Origin: Halictus rubicundus
Lineage: Eukaryota > Arthropoda > Insecta > Hymenoptera > Halictidae
DNA length: 64,000 bases
Assembly: GCF_050948215.1 (NCBI RefSeq)
Contig: NW_027488967.1
Span: 62,001-126,000, forward strand
Direction of reading: 5' to 3'
Both the position numbers and the translations under genes were made by a program. Every line of letters begins with the position of its first letter. Position 1 is the stretch's first letter. Positions 15,001-29,200 of the stretch are shown here, one piece after another. The notes under the pieces are model-generated. The model was not told the DNA's origin, made no database searches, and saw only the letters and a program-made list of their open reading frames with translations.

Positions 15001-15363
15001 TATCCTATCCTCTATCTTATCCTATCCTCTATCATATCCTATCCTCTATCCTATCCTATCGTTTATCCTATCCTATCCTCTATCCTATCCTATCCTCTAT
15101 CCTATCCTATTCTCTATCCTATCCTATCCTCTATCCTATCCTATCCTCTATCCTATCCTATCCTCTATCCTATCCTATCCTCTATCCTATCCTATCCTCT
15201 ATCCTATCCTATCCTCTATCCTATCCTATCCTCTATCCTATCCTATCCTCTATCATATCCTATCCTCTATCCTATCCAATCCTATATCCTATTCTCTATC
15301 CTATCCTATCCTCTATGATATCCTATCCTCTATCCTAACCTATTCTCTATCCTATCCTATCCT

Positions 15364-15406
15364 CTATCCTATCCTCTATCCTATCCTCTATCCTATCCTC
15401 TATCCT
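15364..15406 (+). repeat. Short-monomer island: three 12-mers and one 7-mer
   Basis: Three consecutive CTATCCTATCCT 12-mers (15364, 15376, 15388) and one CTATCCT 7-mer (15400-15406) interrupt the 17-mer register. They are followed by a monomer ending ATCGT and then TTATCC. This is the clearest example of monomers with fewer pentamers, and it serves as a landmark for aligning the later copies. Confidence 0.9.
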
Positions 15407-16807
15407 CTATCCTATCCTATCGTTTATCCTATCCTATCCTCTATCCTATCCTATCCTCTAACATATCCTATCCGCTATCCTATCCTATCCTCTATCCTAT
15501 TCTATCCTCTATCCTATCCAATCCTATATCCTATTCTCTATCCTATCCTGTCCTCTATTCTATCCTATCCTCTATCCTATCCTATCCTCTATCCTATCAT
15601 ATCCTCTATCCTATCCTATCCCCTATCCTATCCTATCCTCTATCCTATCCTATCCTCTATCCTATCCTATTCTCTATCCTATCCTATCCTCTATCCTATG
15701 CTATCCTCTATCGTATCCTATCCTTTATCCTATCCTATCCTCTATCCTATCCTATCCGCTATCCTATCCAATCCTATATCCTATTCTCTATCCTATCCTA
15801 TCCTCTATGATATCCTATCCTCTATCCTATACTATCCTCTATCCTATCCTATCCTCTATCCTATCCTATCCTCTATCCTATCCTATCCTCTATCCTATCC
15901 TATTCTCTATCCTATCCTATCCTCTATCCTATCCTATTCTCTATCCTATCCTATCCTCTATCCTATCCTATCCTGTATCCTATCCTATCCTCTATCCTAT
16001 CCTATCCTCTATCCTATTCTATCCTCTATCCTATCCAATCCTATATCCTATTCTCTATCCTATCCTATCCTCTATGATATCCTATCCTCTATCCTAACCT
16101 ATTCTCTATCCTATCCTATCCTCCATCCTATCCTATCCTATCCTCTATCCTATCCTATCGTCTATCCTATCATATCCTCTATCCTATCCTATCCCCTATC
16201 CTATCCTATCCTCTATCCTATCCTATCCTCTATCCTATCCTATCCTCTATCCTATCCTATTCTCTATCCTATCCTATCCTCTATCCTATGCTATCCTCTA
16301 TCGTATCCTATCCTCTATCCTATCCTATCCTCTATCCTATCCTATCCTCTATCCTATCCAATCCTCTATCCTATCCTATCCTCTATCCTATCCTATCCTC
16401 TATCCTATCCTATTCTCCATCCGATCCTATCCTCTATCCTATCTTATCCTATCCTCTATCTTATCCTATCCTCTATCATATCCTATCCTCTATCCTATCC
16501 TATCGTTTATCCTATCCTATCCTCTATCCTATCCTATCCTCTATCCTATCCTATTCTCTATCCTATCCTATCCTCTATCCTATCCTATCCTCTATCCTAT
16601 CCTATCCTCTATCCTATCCTATCCTCTATCCTATCCTATCCTCTATCCTATCCTATCCCCTATCCTATCCTATCCTCTATCCTATCCTATCCTCTATCAT
16701 ATCCTATCCTCTATCCTATCCAATCCTATATCCTATTCTCTATCCTATCCTATCCTCTATGATATCCTATCCTCTATCCTAACCTATTCTCTATCCTATC
16801 CTATCCT

Positions 16808-16850
16808 CTATCCTATCCTCTATCCTATCCTCTATCCTATCCTCTATCCT
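16808..16850 (+). repeat. Short-monomer island, copy 2
   Basis: Same three 12-mers plus one 7-mer as at 15364, exactly 1,444 bp downstream, in the second half of the tandem duplication. Confidence 0.9.
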
Positions 16851-17888
16851 CTATCCTATCCTATCGTTTATCCTATCCTATCCTCTATCCTATCCTATCC
16901 TCTAACATATCCTATCCGCTATCCTATCCTATCCTCTATCCTATTCTATCCTCTATCCTATCCAATCCTATATCCTATTCTCTATCCTATCCTGTCCTCT
17001 ATTCTATCCTATCCTCTATCCTATCCTATCCTCTATCCTATCATATCCTCTATCCTATCCTATCCCCTATCCTATCCTATCCTCTATCCTATCCTATCCT
17101 CTATCCTATCCTATTCTCTATCCTATCCTATCCTCTATCCTATGCTATCCTCTATCGTATCCTATCCTTTATCCTATCCTATCCTCTATCCTATCCTATC
17201 CGCTATCCTATCCAATCCTATATCCTATTCTCTATCCTATCCTATCCTCTATGATATCCTATCCTCTATCCTATACTATCCTCTATCCTATCCTATCCTC
17301 TATCCTATCCTATCCTCTATCCTATCCTATCCTCTATCCTATCCTATTCTCTATCCTATCCTATCCTCTATCCTATCCTATTCTCTATCCTATCCTATCC
17401 TCTATCCTATCCTATCCTGTATCCTATCCTATCCTCTATCCTATCCTATCCTCTATCCTATTCTATCCTCTATCCTATCCAATCCTATATCCTATTCTCT
17501 ATCCTATCCTATCCTCTATGATATCCTATCCTCTATCCTAACCTATTCTCTATCCTATCCTATCCTCCATCCTATCCTATCCTATCCTCTATCCTATCCT
17601 ATCGTCTATCCTATCATATCCTCTATCCTATCCTATCCCCTATCCTATCCTATCCTCTATCCTATCCTATCCTCTATCCTATCCTATCCTCTATCCTATC
17701 CTATTCTCTATCCTATCCTATCCTCTATCCTATGCTATCCTCTATCGTATCCTATCCTCTATCCTATCCTATCCTCTATCCTATCCTATCCTCTATCCTA
17801 TCCAATCCTCTATCCTATCCTATCCTCTATCCTATCCTATCCTCTATCCTATCCTATTCTCCATCCGATCCTATCCTCTATCCTATCT

Positions 17889-20800
17889 TATCCTCTATCC
17901 TATCCTATCCTCTATCCTATCCTATCCTCTATCCTATCCTATCCTATCCTCTATCTTATCCTATCCTCTATCATATCCTATCCTCTATCCTATCCTATCG
18001 TTTATCCTATCCTATCCTCAATCGTATCCTATTCTCTATCCTATCCTATTCTCTATCCTATCCTATCCTCTATCCTATCCTATTCTCCATCCGATCCTAT
18101 CCTCTATCCTATCTTATCCTCTATCCTATCCTATCCTCTATCCTATCCTATCCTCTATCCTATCCTATCCTATCCTCTATCCTATCCTATCCTCTATCCT
18201 ATCCTATCCTCTCTCCTATTCTATCCTCTATCCTATCCAATCCTATATCGTATCCTCTATCCTATCCTATCCTCTATCCTATCCTATCCACTATCCTATC
18301 CTATCCTCTATCCTATCCTATCCTCTATCCTATCGTATCCTCTATCCTATCCTATCGTTTATCTTATCCAATCCTCTATCCTATCCTATTCTCTATCCTA
18401 TCCTATCCTCTATCCTATCCTATCCTCTATCCTATCCTATCCTCTCTCCTATTCTATCCTCTATCCTATCCAATCCTATATCGTATCCTCTATCCTATCC
18501 TATCCTCTATCCTATCCTATCCACTATCCTATCCTATCCTCTATCCTATCCTATCCTCTATCCTATCGTATCCTCTATCCTATCCTATCGTTTATCCTAT
18601 CCAATCCTCTATCCTATCCTATTCTCTATCCTATCCTATCCTCTATCCTATCCTATCCTCTATCCTATCCTATCCTCTATCCTATCCTATCCTCTATCGT
18701 ATATTATCCTCTATCCTATCCTATTCTCTATCCTATCCTATTCTCTATCCTATCCTATCCTCTATCCTATCCTATTCTCCATCCGATCCTATCCTCTATC
18801 CTATCTTATCCTCTATCCTATCCTATCCTCTATCCTATCCTATCCTCTATCCTATCCTATCCTATCCTCTATCTTATCCTATCCTCTATCATATCCTATC
18901 CTCTATCCTATCCTATCGTTTATCCTATCCTATCCTCAATCGTATCCTATTCTCTATCCTATCCTATTCTCTATCCTATCCTATCCTCTATCCTATCGTA
19001 TCCTCTATCCTATCCTATCGTTTATCCTATCCAATCCTCTATCCTATCCTATTCTCTATCCTATCCTATCCTCTATCCTATCCTATCCTCTATCCTATCC
19101 TATCCTCTATCGTATATTATCCTCTATCCTATCCTATTCTCTATCCTATCCTATTCTCTATCCTATCCTATCCTCTATCCTATCCTATCCTCTATCCTAT
19201 CCTATCCTCTATCCTATCCTATCCTCTATCCTATCCAATCCTCTATCCTATCCTATCCTCTATCCTATCCTATCCTCTATCCTATCCTATCCTCTATCCT
19301 ATCCTATCCTCTATCCTATTCTATCCTCTATCCTATCCAATCCTATATCCTATTCTCTATCCTATCCTATCCTCTATGATATCCTATCCTATATCCTAAC
19401 CTATTCTCTATCCTATCCTATCCTCTATCCTATCCTATCCTCTATCCTATCCTATCCTCTATCCTATCCTATCCTCTATCCTATCCTATCCTCTATCCTA
19501 TCCTCTCCTCTGTCCTATCCTATCCACTATCCTATCCTATCCTCTATCCTATCCTATCCTCTATCCTATCCTATCCTATCCTATCCTCTATCCTATCCTA
19601 TCCTCTATCCTATCCTATCCTCTATCCTATCCTATCCTCTATCCTATCCTATCCTATCCTCTATCCTATCCTCTATCCTATCCAATCCTATATCCTATTC
19701 TCCATCCTATCCTATCCTCTATCCTATCCTATCCTCTATCAGATCCTATCCTCTATCCTATCCTATCCTCTATCCTATCGTATCCTATCCTCTATCCTAT
19801 CCTATCCTCTATCCTATCGTATCCTCTATCCTATCGTATCCTCTATCCTATCCTATCGTTTATCCTATCCTATGCTCTATCCTATCCTATTCTCTATCCT
19901 ATCCTATCCTCTATCCTATCCTCTATTCTATCCAATCCTATATCCTATCCTCTATCATATCCTATCCTCTATCCTATCCAATCCTATATCCTATCCTCTA
20001 TCATATACTATCCTCTATCCTATCCTATCCTCTATCCTATCCTATCCTATCCTCTATCCTATCCTATCCTCTATCCTATCCTATCCTCTATCGTATCCTA
20101 TCCTCTATCCTATCCTATCCTCTATCCTATCCTATCCTCTATCCTATCCTATCCGCTATCCTATCCAATCCTATATCCTATTCTCTATTCTATCCTATCC
20201 TCTATCCTATCCTATCCTCTATCCTATCCTATCCTCTATCCTATCCTATTCTCTATCCTATCCTATCCTCTATCCTATCCTATCCTCTATCCTATCCTAT
20301 CCTCTCTCCTATTCTATCCTCTATCCTATCCAATCCTATATCGTATCCTCTATCCTATCCTATCCTCTATCCTATCCTATCCACTATCCTATCCTATCCT
20401 CTATCCTATCCTATCCTCTATCCTATCGTATCCTCTATCCTATCCTATCGTTTATCCTATCCAATCCTCTATCCTATCCTATTCTCTATCCTATCCTATC
20501 CTCTATCCTATCCTATCCTCTATCCTATCCTATCCTCTATCCTATCCTATCCTCTATCGTATATTATCCTCTATCCTATCCTATTCTCTATCCTATCCTA
20601 TTCTCTATCCTATCCTATCCTCTATCCTATCCTATTCTCCATCCGATCCTATCCTCTATCCTATCTTATCCTCTATCCTATCCTATCCTCTATCCTATCC
20701 TATCCTCTATCCTATCCTATCCTATCCTCTATCTTATCCTATCCTCTATCATATCCTATCCTCTATCCTATCCTATCGTTTATCCTATCCTATCCTCAAT

Positions 20801-21440
20801 CGTATCCTATTCTCTATCCTATCCTATTCTCTATCCTATCCTATCCTCTATCCTATCCTATTCTCCATCCGATCCTATCCTCTATCCTATCTTATCCTCT
20901 ATCCTATCCTATCCTCTATCCTATCCTATCCTCTATCCTATCCTATCCTATCCTCTATCCTATCCTATCCTCTATCCTATCCTATCCTCTATCCTATCCT
21001 ATCCGCTATCCTATCCAATCCTATATCCTATTCTCTATTCTATCCTATCCTCTATCCTATCCTATCCTCTATCCTATCCTATCCTCTATCCTATCCTATT
21101 CTCTATCCTATCCTATCCTCTATCCTATCCTATCCTCTATCCTATCCTATCCTCTCTCCTATTCTATCCTCTATCCTATCCAATCCTATATCGTATCCTC
21201 TATCCTATCCTATCCTCTATCCTATCCTATCCACTATCCTATCCTATCCTCTATCCTATCCTATCCTCTATCCTATCGTATCCTCTATCCTATCCTATCG
21301 TTTATCCTATCCAATCCTCTATCCTATCCTATTCTCTATCCTATCCTATCCTCTATCCTATCCTATCCTCTATCCTATCCTATCCTCTATCGTATATTAT
21401 CCTCTATCCTATCCTACTCTCTATCCTATCCTATTCTCTA
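17889..21440 (+). repeat. Mixed higher-order repeats of the 1,877-bp family between the two doublets
   Basis: This stretch is built from 1,877-bp-family segments: CTCAATCGTATCC near 18015, 18944 and 20803, CTCTCCTCTGTCC at 19503, TATGCTCTATCC at 19872, and CCGCTATCC plus CTCTCTCC sections. From about 19.0 to 20.9 kb it follows 12.2-14.1 kb at a constant offset of 6,759 bp. A private variant ATCGTTTATCTTATCCAATCC (near 18357) recurs at about 24536 in the next block, which links the two regions by duplication. A lone CTACTCTCT variant lies near 21416, just before the second doublet begins. Confidence 0.75.
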
Positions 21441-22821
21441 TCCTATCCTATCCTCTATCCTATCCTATCCTCTAACATATCCTATCCGCTATCCTATCCT
21501 ATCCTCTATCCTATTCTATCCTCTATCCTATCCAATCCTATATCCTATTCTCTATCCTATCCTGTCCTCTATTCTATCCTATCCTCTATCCTATCCTATC
21601 CTCTATCCTATCATATCCTCTATCCTATCCTATCCCCTATCCTATCCTATCCTCTATCCTATCCTATCCTCTATCCTATCCTATTCTCTATCCTATCCTA
21701 TCCTCTATCCTATGCTATCCTCTATCGTATCCTATCCTTTATCCTATCCTATCCTCTATCCTATCCTATCCGCTATCCTATCCAATCCTATATCCTATTC
21801 TCTATCCTATCCTATCCTCTATGATATCCTATCCTCTATCCTATACTATCCTCTATCCTATCCTATCCTCTATCCTATCCTATCCTCTATCCTATCCTAT
21901 CCTCTATCCTATCCTATTCTCTATCCTATCCTATCCTCTATCCTATCCTATTCTCTATCCTATCCTATCCTCTATCCTATCCTATCCTGTATCCTATCCT
22001 ATCCTCTATCCTATCCTATCCTCTATCCTATTCTATCCTCTATCCTATCCAATCCTATATCCTATTCTCTATCCTATCCTATCCTCTATGATATCCTATC
22101 CTCTATCCTAACCTATTCTCTATCCTATCCTATCCTCCATCCTATCCTATCCTATCCTCTATCCTATCCTATCGTCTATCCTATCATATCCTCTATCCTA
22201 TCCTATCCCCTATCCTATCCTATCCTCTATCCTATCCTATCCTCTATCCTATCCTATCCTCTATCCTATCCTATTCTCTATCCTATCCTATCCTCTATCC
22301 TATGCTATCCTCTATCGTATCCTATCCTCTATCCTATCCTATCCTCTATCCTATCCTATCCTCTATCCTATCCAATCCTCTATCCTATCCTATCCTCTAT
22401 CCTATCCTATCCTCTATCCTATCCTATTCTCCATCCGATCCTATCCTCTATCCTATCTTATCCTATCCTCTATCTTATCCTATCCTCTATCATATCCTAT
22501 CCTCTATAATATCCTATCGTTTATCCTATCCTATCCTCTATCCTATCCTATCCTCTATCCTATCCTATTCTCTATCCTATCCTATCCTCTATCCTATCCT
22601 ATCCTCTATCCTATCCTATCCTCTATCCTATCCTATCCTCTATCCTATCCTATCCTCTATCCTATCCTATCCCCTATCCTATCCTATCCTCTATCCTATC
22701 CTATCCTCTATCATATCCTATCCTCTATCCTATCCAATCCTATATCCTATTCTCTATCCTATCCTATCCTCTATGATATCCTATCCTCTATCCTAACCTA
22801 TTCTCTATCCTATCCTATCCT

Positions 22822-22864
22822 CTATCCTATCCTCTATCCTATCCTCTATCCTATCCTCTATCCT
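22822..22864 (+). repeat. Short-monomer island, copy 3
   Basis: Three 12-mers and one 7-mer, as at 15364 and 16808, in the same context before ATCGTTTATCC and TAACAT. It lies 6,014 bp after the 16808 island. Confidence 0.9.
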
Positions 22865-25375
22865 CTATCCTATCCTATCGTTTATCCTATCCTATCCTCT
22901 ATCCTATCCTATCCTCTAACATATCCTATCCGCTATCCTATCCTATCCTCTATCCTATTCTATCCTCTATCCTATCCAATCCTATATCCTATTCTCTATC
23001 CTATCCTGTCCTCTATTCTATCCTATCCTCTATCCTATCCTATCCTCTATCCTATCATATCCTCTATCCTATCCTATCCCCTATCCTATCCTATCCTCTA
23101 TCCTATCCTATCCTCTATCCTATCCTATTCTCTATCCTATCCTATCCTCTATCCTATGCTATCCTCTATCGTATCCTATCCTTTATCCTATCCTATCCTC
23201 TATCCTATCCTATCCGCTATCCTATCCAATCCTATATCCTATTCTCTATCCTATCCTATCCTCTATGATATCCTATCCTCTATCCTATACTATCCTCTAT
23301 CCTATCCTATCCTCTATCCTATCCTATCCTCTATCCTATCCTATCCTCTATCCTATCCTATTCTCTATCCTATCCTATCCTCTATCCTATCCTATTCTCT
23401 ATCCTATCCTATCCTCTATCCTATCCTATCCTGTATCCTATCCTATCCTCTATCCTATCCTATCCTCTATCCTATTCTATCCTCTATCCTATCCAATCCT
23501 ATATCCTATTCTCTATCCTATCCTATCCTCTATGATATCCTATCCTCTATCCTAACCTATTCTCTATCCTATCCTATCCTCCATCCTATCCTATCCTATC
23601 CTCTATCCTATCCTATCGTCTATCCTATCATATCCTCTATCCTATCCTATCCCCTATCCTATCCTATCCTCTATCCTATCCTATCCTCTATCCTATCCTA
23701 TCCTCTATCCTATCCTATTCTCTATCCTATCCTATCCTCTATCCTATGCTATCCTCTATCGTATCCTATCCTCTATCCTATCCTATCCTCTATCCTATCC
23801 TATCCTCTATCCTATCCAATCCTCTATCCTATCCTATCCTCTATCCTATCCTATCCTCTATCCTATCCTATTCTCCATCCGATCCTATCCTCTATCCTAT
23901 CTTATCCTCTATCCTATCCTATCCTCTATCCTATCCTATCCTCTATCCTATCCTATCCTATCCTCTATCTTATCCTATCCTCTATCATATCCTATCCTCT
24001 ATCCTATCCTATCGTTTATCCTATCCTATCCTCAATCGTATCCTATTCTCTATCCTATCCTATTCTCTATCCTATCCTATCCTCTATCCTATCCTATTCT
24101 CCATCCGATCCTATCCTCTATCCTATCTTATCCTCTATCCTATCCTATCCTCTATCCTATCCTATCCTCTATCCTATCCTATCCTATCCTCTATCCTATC
24201 CTATCCTCTATCCTATCCTATCCTCTATCCTATCCTATCCGCTATCCTATCCAATCCTATATCCTATTCTCTATTCTATCCTATCCTCTATCCTATCCTA
24301 TCCTCTATCCTATCCTATCCTCTATCCTATCCTATTCTCTATCCTATCCTATCCTCTATCCTATCCTATCCTCTATCCTATCCTATCCTCTCTCCTATTC
24401 TATCCTCTATCCTATCCAATCCTATATCGTATCCTCTATCCTATCCTATCCTCTATCCTATCCTATCCACTATCCTATCCTATCCTCTATCCTATCCTAT
24501 CCTCTATCCTATCGTATCCTCTATCCTATCCTATCGTTTATCTTATCCAATCCTCTATCCTATCCTATTCTCTATCCTATCCTATCCTCTATCCTATCCT
24601 ATCCTCTATCCTATCCTATCCTCTATCGTATATTATCCTCTATCCTATCCTATTCTCTATCCTATCCTATTCTCTATCCTATCCTATCCTCTATCCTATC
24701 CTATTCTCCATCCGATCCTATCCTCTATCCTATCTTATCCTCTATCCTATCCTATCCTCTATCCTATCCTATCCTCTATCCTATCCTATCCTATCCTCTA
24801 TCTTATCCTATCCTCTATCATATCCTATCCTCTATCCTATCCTATCGTTTATCCTATCCTATCCTCTATCGTATCCTATTCTCTATCCTATCCTATTCTC
24901 TATCCTATCCTATCCTCTATCCTATCCTATTCTCCATCCGATCCTATCCTCTATCCTATCTTATCCTCTATCCTATCCTATCCTCTATCCTATCCTATCC
25001 TCTATCCTATCCTATCCTATCCTCTATCTTATCCTATCCTCTATCATATCCTATCCTCTATCCTATCCTATCGTTTATCCTATCCTATCCTCTATCCTAT
25101 CCTATCCTCTATCCTATCCTATTCTCTATCCTATCCTATCCTCTATCCTATCCTATCCTCTATCCTATCCTATCCTCTATCCTATCCTATCCTCTATCCT
25201 ATCCTATCCTCTATCCTATCCTATCCTCTATCCTATCCTATCCTCTATCCTATCCTATCCTCTATCATATCCTATCCTCTATCCTATCCAATCCTATATC
25301 CTATTCTCTATCCTATCCTATCCTCTATGATATCCTATCCTCTATCCTAACCTATTCTCTATCCTATCCTATCCT

Positions 25376-25418
25376 CTATCCTATCCTCTATCCTATCCTC
25401 TATCCTATCCTCTATCCT
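25376..25418 (+). repeat. Short-monomer island, copy 4
   Basis: Three 12-mers followed by a 7-mer, again just after TATGATATCC and CTAACCTATTCT and before ATCGTTTATCC and TAACAT (25471). The same flanks on both sides place it in the same higher-order context as the earlier islands. Confidence 0.9.
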
Positions 25419-25471
25419 CTATCCTATCCTATCGTTTATCCTATCCTATCCTCTATCCTATCCTATCCTCT

Positions 25472-26205
25472 AACATATCCTATCCGCTATCCTATCCTAT
25501 CCTCTATCCTATCCTATCCTCTATCCTATTCTATCCTCTATCCTATCCAATCCTATATCCTATTCTCTATCCTATCCTATCCTCTATGATATCCTATCCT
25601 CTATCCTAACCTATTCTCTATCCTATCCTATCCTCTATCCTATCCTATCCTCTATCCTATCCTATCCTCTATCCTATCCTATCCTCTATCCTATCCTATC
25701 CTCTATCCTATCCTATCCTCTATCCTATCCTATCCACTATCCTATCCTATCCTCTATCCTATCCTATCCTCTATCCTATCCTATCCTATCCTATCCTCTA
25801 TCCTATCCTATCCTATCCTATCCTCTATCCTATCCTATCCTCTATCCTATCCTATCCTCTATCCTATACTATCCGCTATCCTATCTAATCCTATATCCTA
25901 TTCTCTATCCTATCCTATCCTCTATGATATCCTATCCTCTATCCTAACCTATTCTCGATCCTATCCTATCCTCTATCCTATCCTATCCTATCCTCTATCC
26001 TATCCTCTATCCTATCCAATCCTATATCCTATTCTCCATCCTATCCTATCCTCTACCCTATCCTATCCTCTATCAGATCCTATCCTCTATCCTATCCTAT
26101 CCTCTATTCTATCTTATCGTATCCTCTATCCTATCCTATCCTCTATCCTATCGTATCCTCTATCCTATCGTATCCTCTATCCTATCCTATCGTTTATCCT
26201 ATCCT
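25472..26205 (+). repeat. First TTCTCGATCC segment
   Basis: Satellite monomers carrying CTATACTATCCGCTATCC, TATGATATCC, CTAACCTATTCTCGATCC (25952), CTACCCTATCC and ATCAGATCC. The TTCTCGATCC variant is confined to three clusters of three: 25952/26654/27509, 39639/40596/41451 and 49954/50911/51766. This segment is the first member of the first cluster. It shares its right part with 39.64-39.90 and 49.95-50.22 kb, although the offset there (13,687) differs from that of the following block. Confidence 0.7.
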
Positions 26206-29200
26206 ATGCTCTATCCTATCCTATTCTCTATCCTATCCTATCCTCTATCCTATCCTCTATTCTATCCAATCCTATATCCTATCCTCTATCATATCCTATC
26301 CTCTATCCTATCCTATCCTCTATCCTATCCTATCCTATCCTCTATCCTATCCTATCCTCTATCCTATCCTATCCTCTATCGTATCCTATCCTCTATCCTA
26401 TCCTATCCTCTATCCTATCCTATCCTATCCGCTATCCTATCCAATCCTATATCCTATTCTCTATTCTATCCTATCCTATCCTCTATCCTATCGTATCCTC
26501 TATCCTATCCTATCCTATCCTATCCTCTATCCTATCCTATCCTCTATCCTATCCTATCCTCTATCCTATACTATCCGCTATCCTATCCAATCCTATATCC
26601 TATTCTCTATCCTATCCTATCCTCTATGATATCCTATCCTCTATCCTAACCTATTCTCGATCCTATCCTATCCTCTATCCTATCCTATCCTATCCTCTAT
26701 CCTATCCTCTATCCTATCCAATCCTATATCCTATTCTCCATCCTATCCTATCCTCTACCCTATCCTATCCTCTATCAGATCCTATCCTCTATCCTATCCT
26801 ATCCTCTATCCTATCGTATCCTATCCTCTATCCTATCCTATCCTCTATCCTATCGTATCCTCTATCCTATCGTATCCTCTATCCTATCCTATCGTTTATC
26901 CTATCCTATGCTCTATCCTATCCTATTCTCTATCCTATCCTATCCTCTATCCTATGCTATCCTCTATCGTATCCTATCCTCTATCCTATCCTATCCTCTA
27001 TCCTATCCTATCCTCTATCCTATCCAATCCTCTATCCTATCCTATCCTCTATCCTATCCTATCCTCTATCCTATCCTATCCTCTATCCTATCCTATCCTC
27101 TATCCTATTCTATCCTCTATCCTATCCAATCCTATATCCTATTCTCTATCCTATCCTACCCTCTATGATATCCTATCCTCTATCCTAACCTATTCTCTAT
27201 CCTATCCTATCCTCTATCCTATCCTATCCTCTATCCTATCCTATCCTCTATCCTATCCTATCCTCTATCCTATCCTATCCTCTATCCTATCCTATCCTCT
27301 ATCCTATCCTATCCACTATCCTATCCTATCCTCTATCCTATCCTATCATCTATCCTATCCTATCCTATCCTATCCTATCCTCTATCCTATCCTATCCTCT
27401 ATCCTATCCTATCCTCTATCCTATACTATCCGCTATCCTATCCAATCCTATATCCTATTCTCTATCCTATCCTATCCTCTATGATATCCTATCCTCTATC
27501 CTAACCTATTCTCGATCCTATCCTATCCTCTATCCTATCCTATCCTATCCTCTATCCTATCCTCTATCCTATCCTCTATCCTATCCAATCCTATATCCTA
27601 TTCTCCATCCTATCCTATCCTCTACCCTATCCTATCCTCTATCAGATCCTATCCTCTATCCTATCCTATCCTCTATCCTATCGTATCCTATCCTCTATCC
27701 TATCCTATCCTCTATCCTATCGTATCCTCTATCCTATCGTATCCTCTATCCTATCCTATCGTTTACCCTATCCTATGCTCTATCCTATCCTATTCTCTAT
27801 CCTATCCTATCCTCTATCCTATCCTCTATTCTATCCAATCCTATATCCTATCCTCTATCATATCCTATCCTCTATCCTATCCTATCCTCTATCCTATCCT
27901 ATCCTATCCTCTATCCTATCCTATCCTCTATCCTATCCTATCCTCTATCGTATCCTATCCTCTATCCTATCCTATCCTCTATCCTATCCTATCCTATCCG
28001 CTATCCTATCCAATCCTATATCCTATTCTCTATTCTATCCTATCCTCTATCCTATCCTATCCTCTATCCTATCCTATCCTCTATCCTATCCTATTCTCTA
28101 TCCTATCCTATCCTCTATCCTATCCTATCCTCTATCCTATCCTATCCTCTCTCCTATTCTATCCTCTATCCTATCCAATCCTATATCGTATCCTCTATCC
28201 TATCCTATCCTCTATCCTATCCTATCCACTATCCTATCCTATCCTCTATCCTATCCTATCCTCTATCCTATCCTACCGTTTATCCTATCCTATCCTCTAT
28301 CCTATCCTATTCTCTATCCTATCCTATCCTCTATCCTATCCTATCCTCTATCGTATATTATCCTCTATCCTATCCTATTCTCTATCCTATTCTATCCTCT
28401 ATCCTATCCTATTCTCCATCCGATCCTATTCTCTATCCTATCCTATCCTCTATCCTATCCTATTCTCCATCCGATCCTATCCTCTATCCTATCTTATCCT
28501 CTATCCTATCCTATCCTCTATCCTATCCTATCCTCTATCCTATCCTATCCTATCCTCTATCTTATCCTATCCTCTATCCTATCCTATCCTCTATCATATC
28601 CTATCCTCTATCCTATCCAATCCTATATCCTATTCTCTATCCTATCCTATCCTCTATGATATCCTATCCTCTATCCTAACCTATTCTCTATCCTATCCTA
28701 TCCTCTATCCTATCCAATCCTATCCTCTATCATATCCTCTATCCTATCCTATCCCCTATCCTATCCTATCCTCTATCCTATCCTATCCTCTATCCTATCC
28801 TATTCTCTATCCTATCCTATCCTCTATCCTATCCTATCCTCTATCCTATCCTATTCTCCATCCTATCCTATCCTCTATCCTATCCTATCCTCTATCCTAT
28901 CCTATCCTCTATCCTATCCTATTCTCTATCCTATCTTATCCTCTATCCTATCCTATCCTCTATCCTATCCTATCCTCTATCCTATCCTATCCTCTATCCT
29001 ATCCTATCCTCTATCCTATCCTATCCTCTATCCTATCTTATCCACTATCCTATCCTATCCTCTATCCTATCCTATCCTCTATCCTATCCTATCCTATCCT
29101 ATCCTCTATCCTATCCTATCCTCTATCCTATCCTATCCTATCCTATCCTCTATCCTATCCTATCCTCTATCCTATCCTATCCTATCCTCTATCCTATCCT

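Larger units (their letters stand above)
15001..17888 (+). repeat. 1,444-bp tandem duplication (15001-16444 and 16445-17888)
   Basis: All markers in the first unit recur exactly 1,444 bp later: CTATCTTATCC (15011 and 16455), the short-monomer island (15364 and 16808), TAACAT (15459 and 16903), TATGCTATCC (15698 and 17142, and again 16288 and 17732) and TATGATATCC (15807 and 17251). Matching backwards from CTATCTTATCC, identity stops at 15001/16445. The junction therefore lies at about 16445, where ATCTTATCC runs straight into CTATCTTATCC. The same doublet appears with the same 1,444 bp period at 21.44-23.9 kb, so the duplication was itself copied. Confidence 0.85.
21440..25471 (+). repeat. 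Second copy of the ~6.0-kb block, with the 1,444-bp doublet again
   Basis: Landmarks from 15.4-18.1 kb recur 6,014 bp later: TAACAT 15459 and 16903 at 21473 and 22917, TATGCTATCC 15698 and 17142 at 21712 and 23156, and the short-monomer island 16808 at 22822. Further right the offset rises to about 6,180 bp (CTCTCTCC 18209 and 24389, ATCTTATCCAATCC near 18360 and 24540) because this copy has extra monomers with CCGCTATCC. The match fades after about 24.9 kb. One private change, CTATAATATCC, sits at about 22507. The block ends with a third island of short monomers and TAACAT at 25471. Confidence 0.8.
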
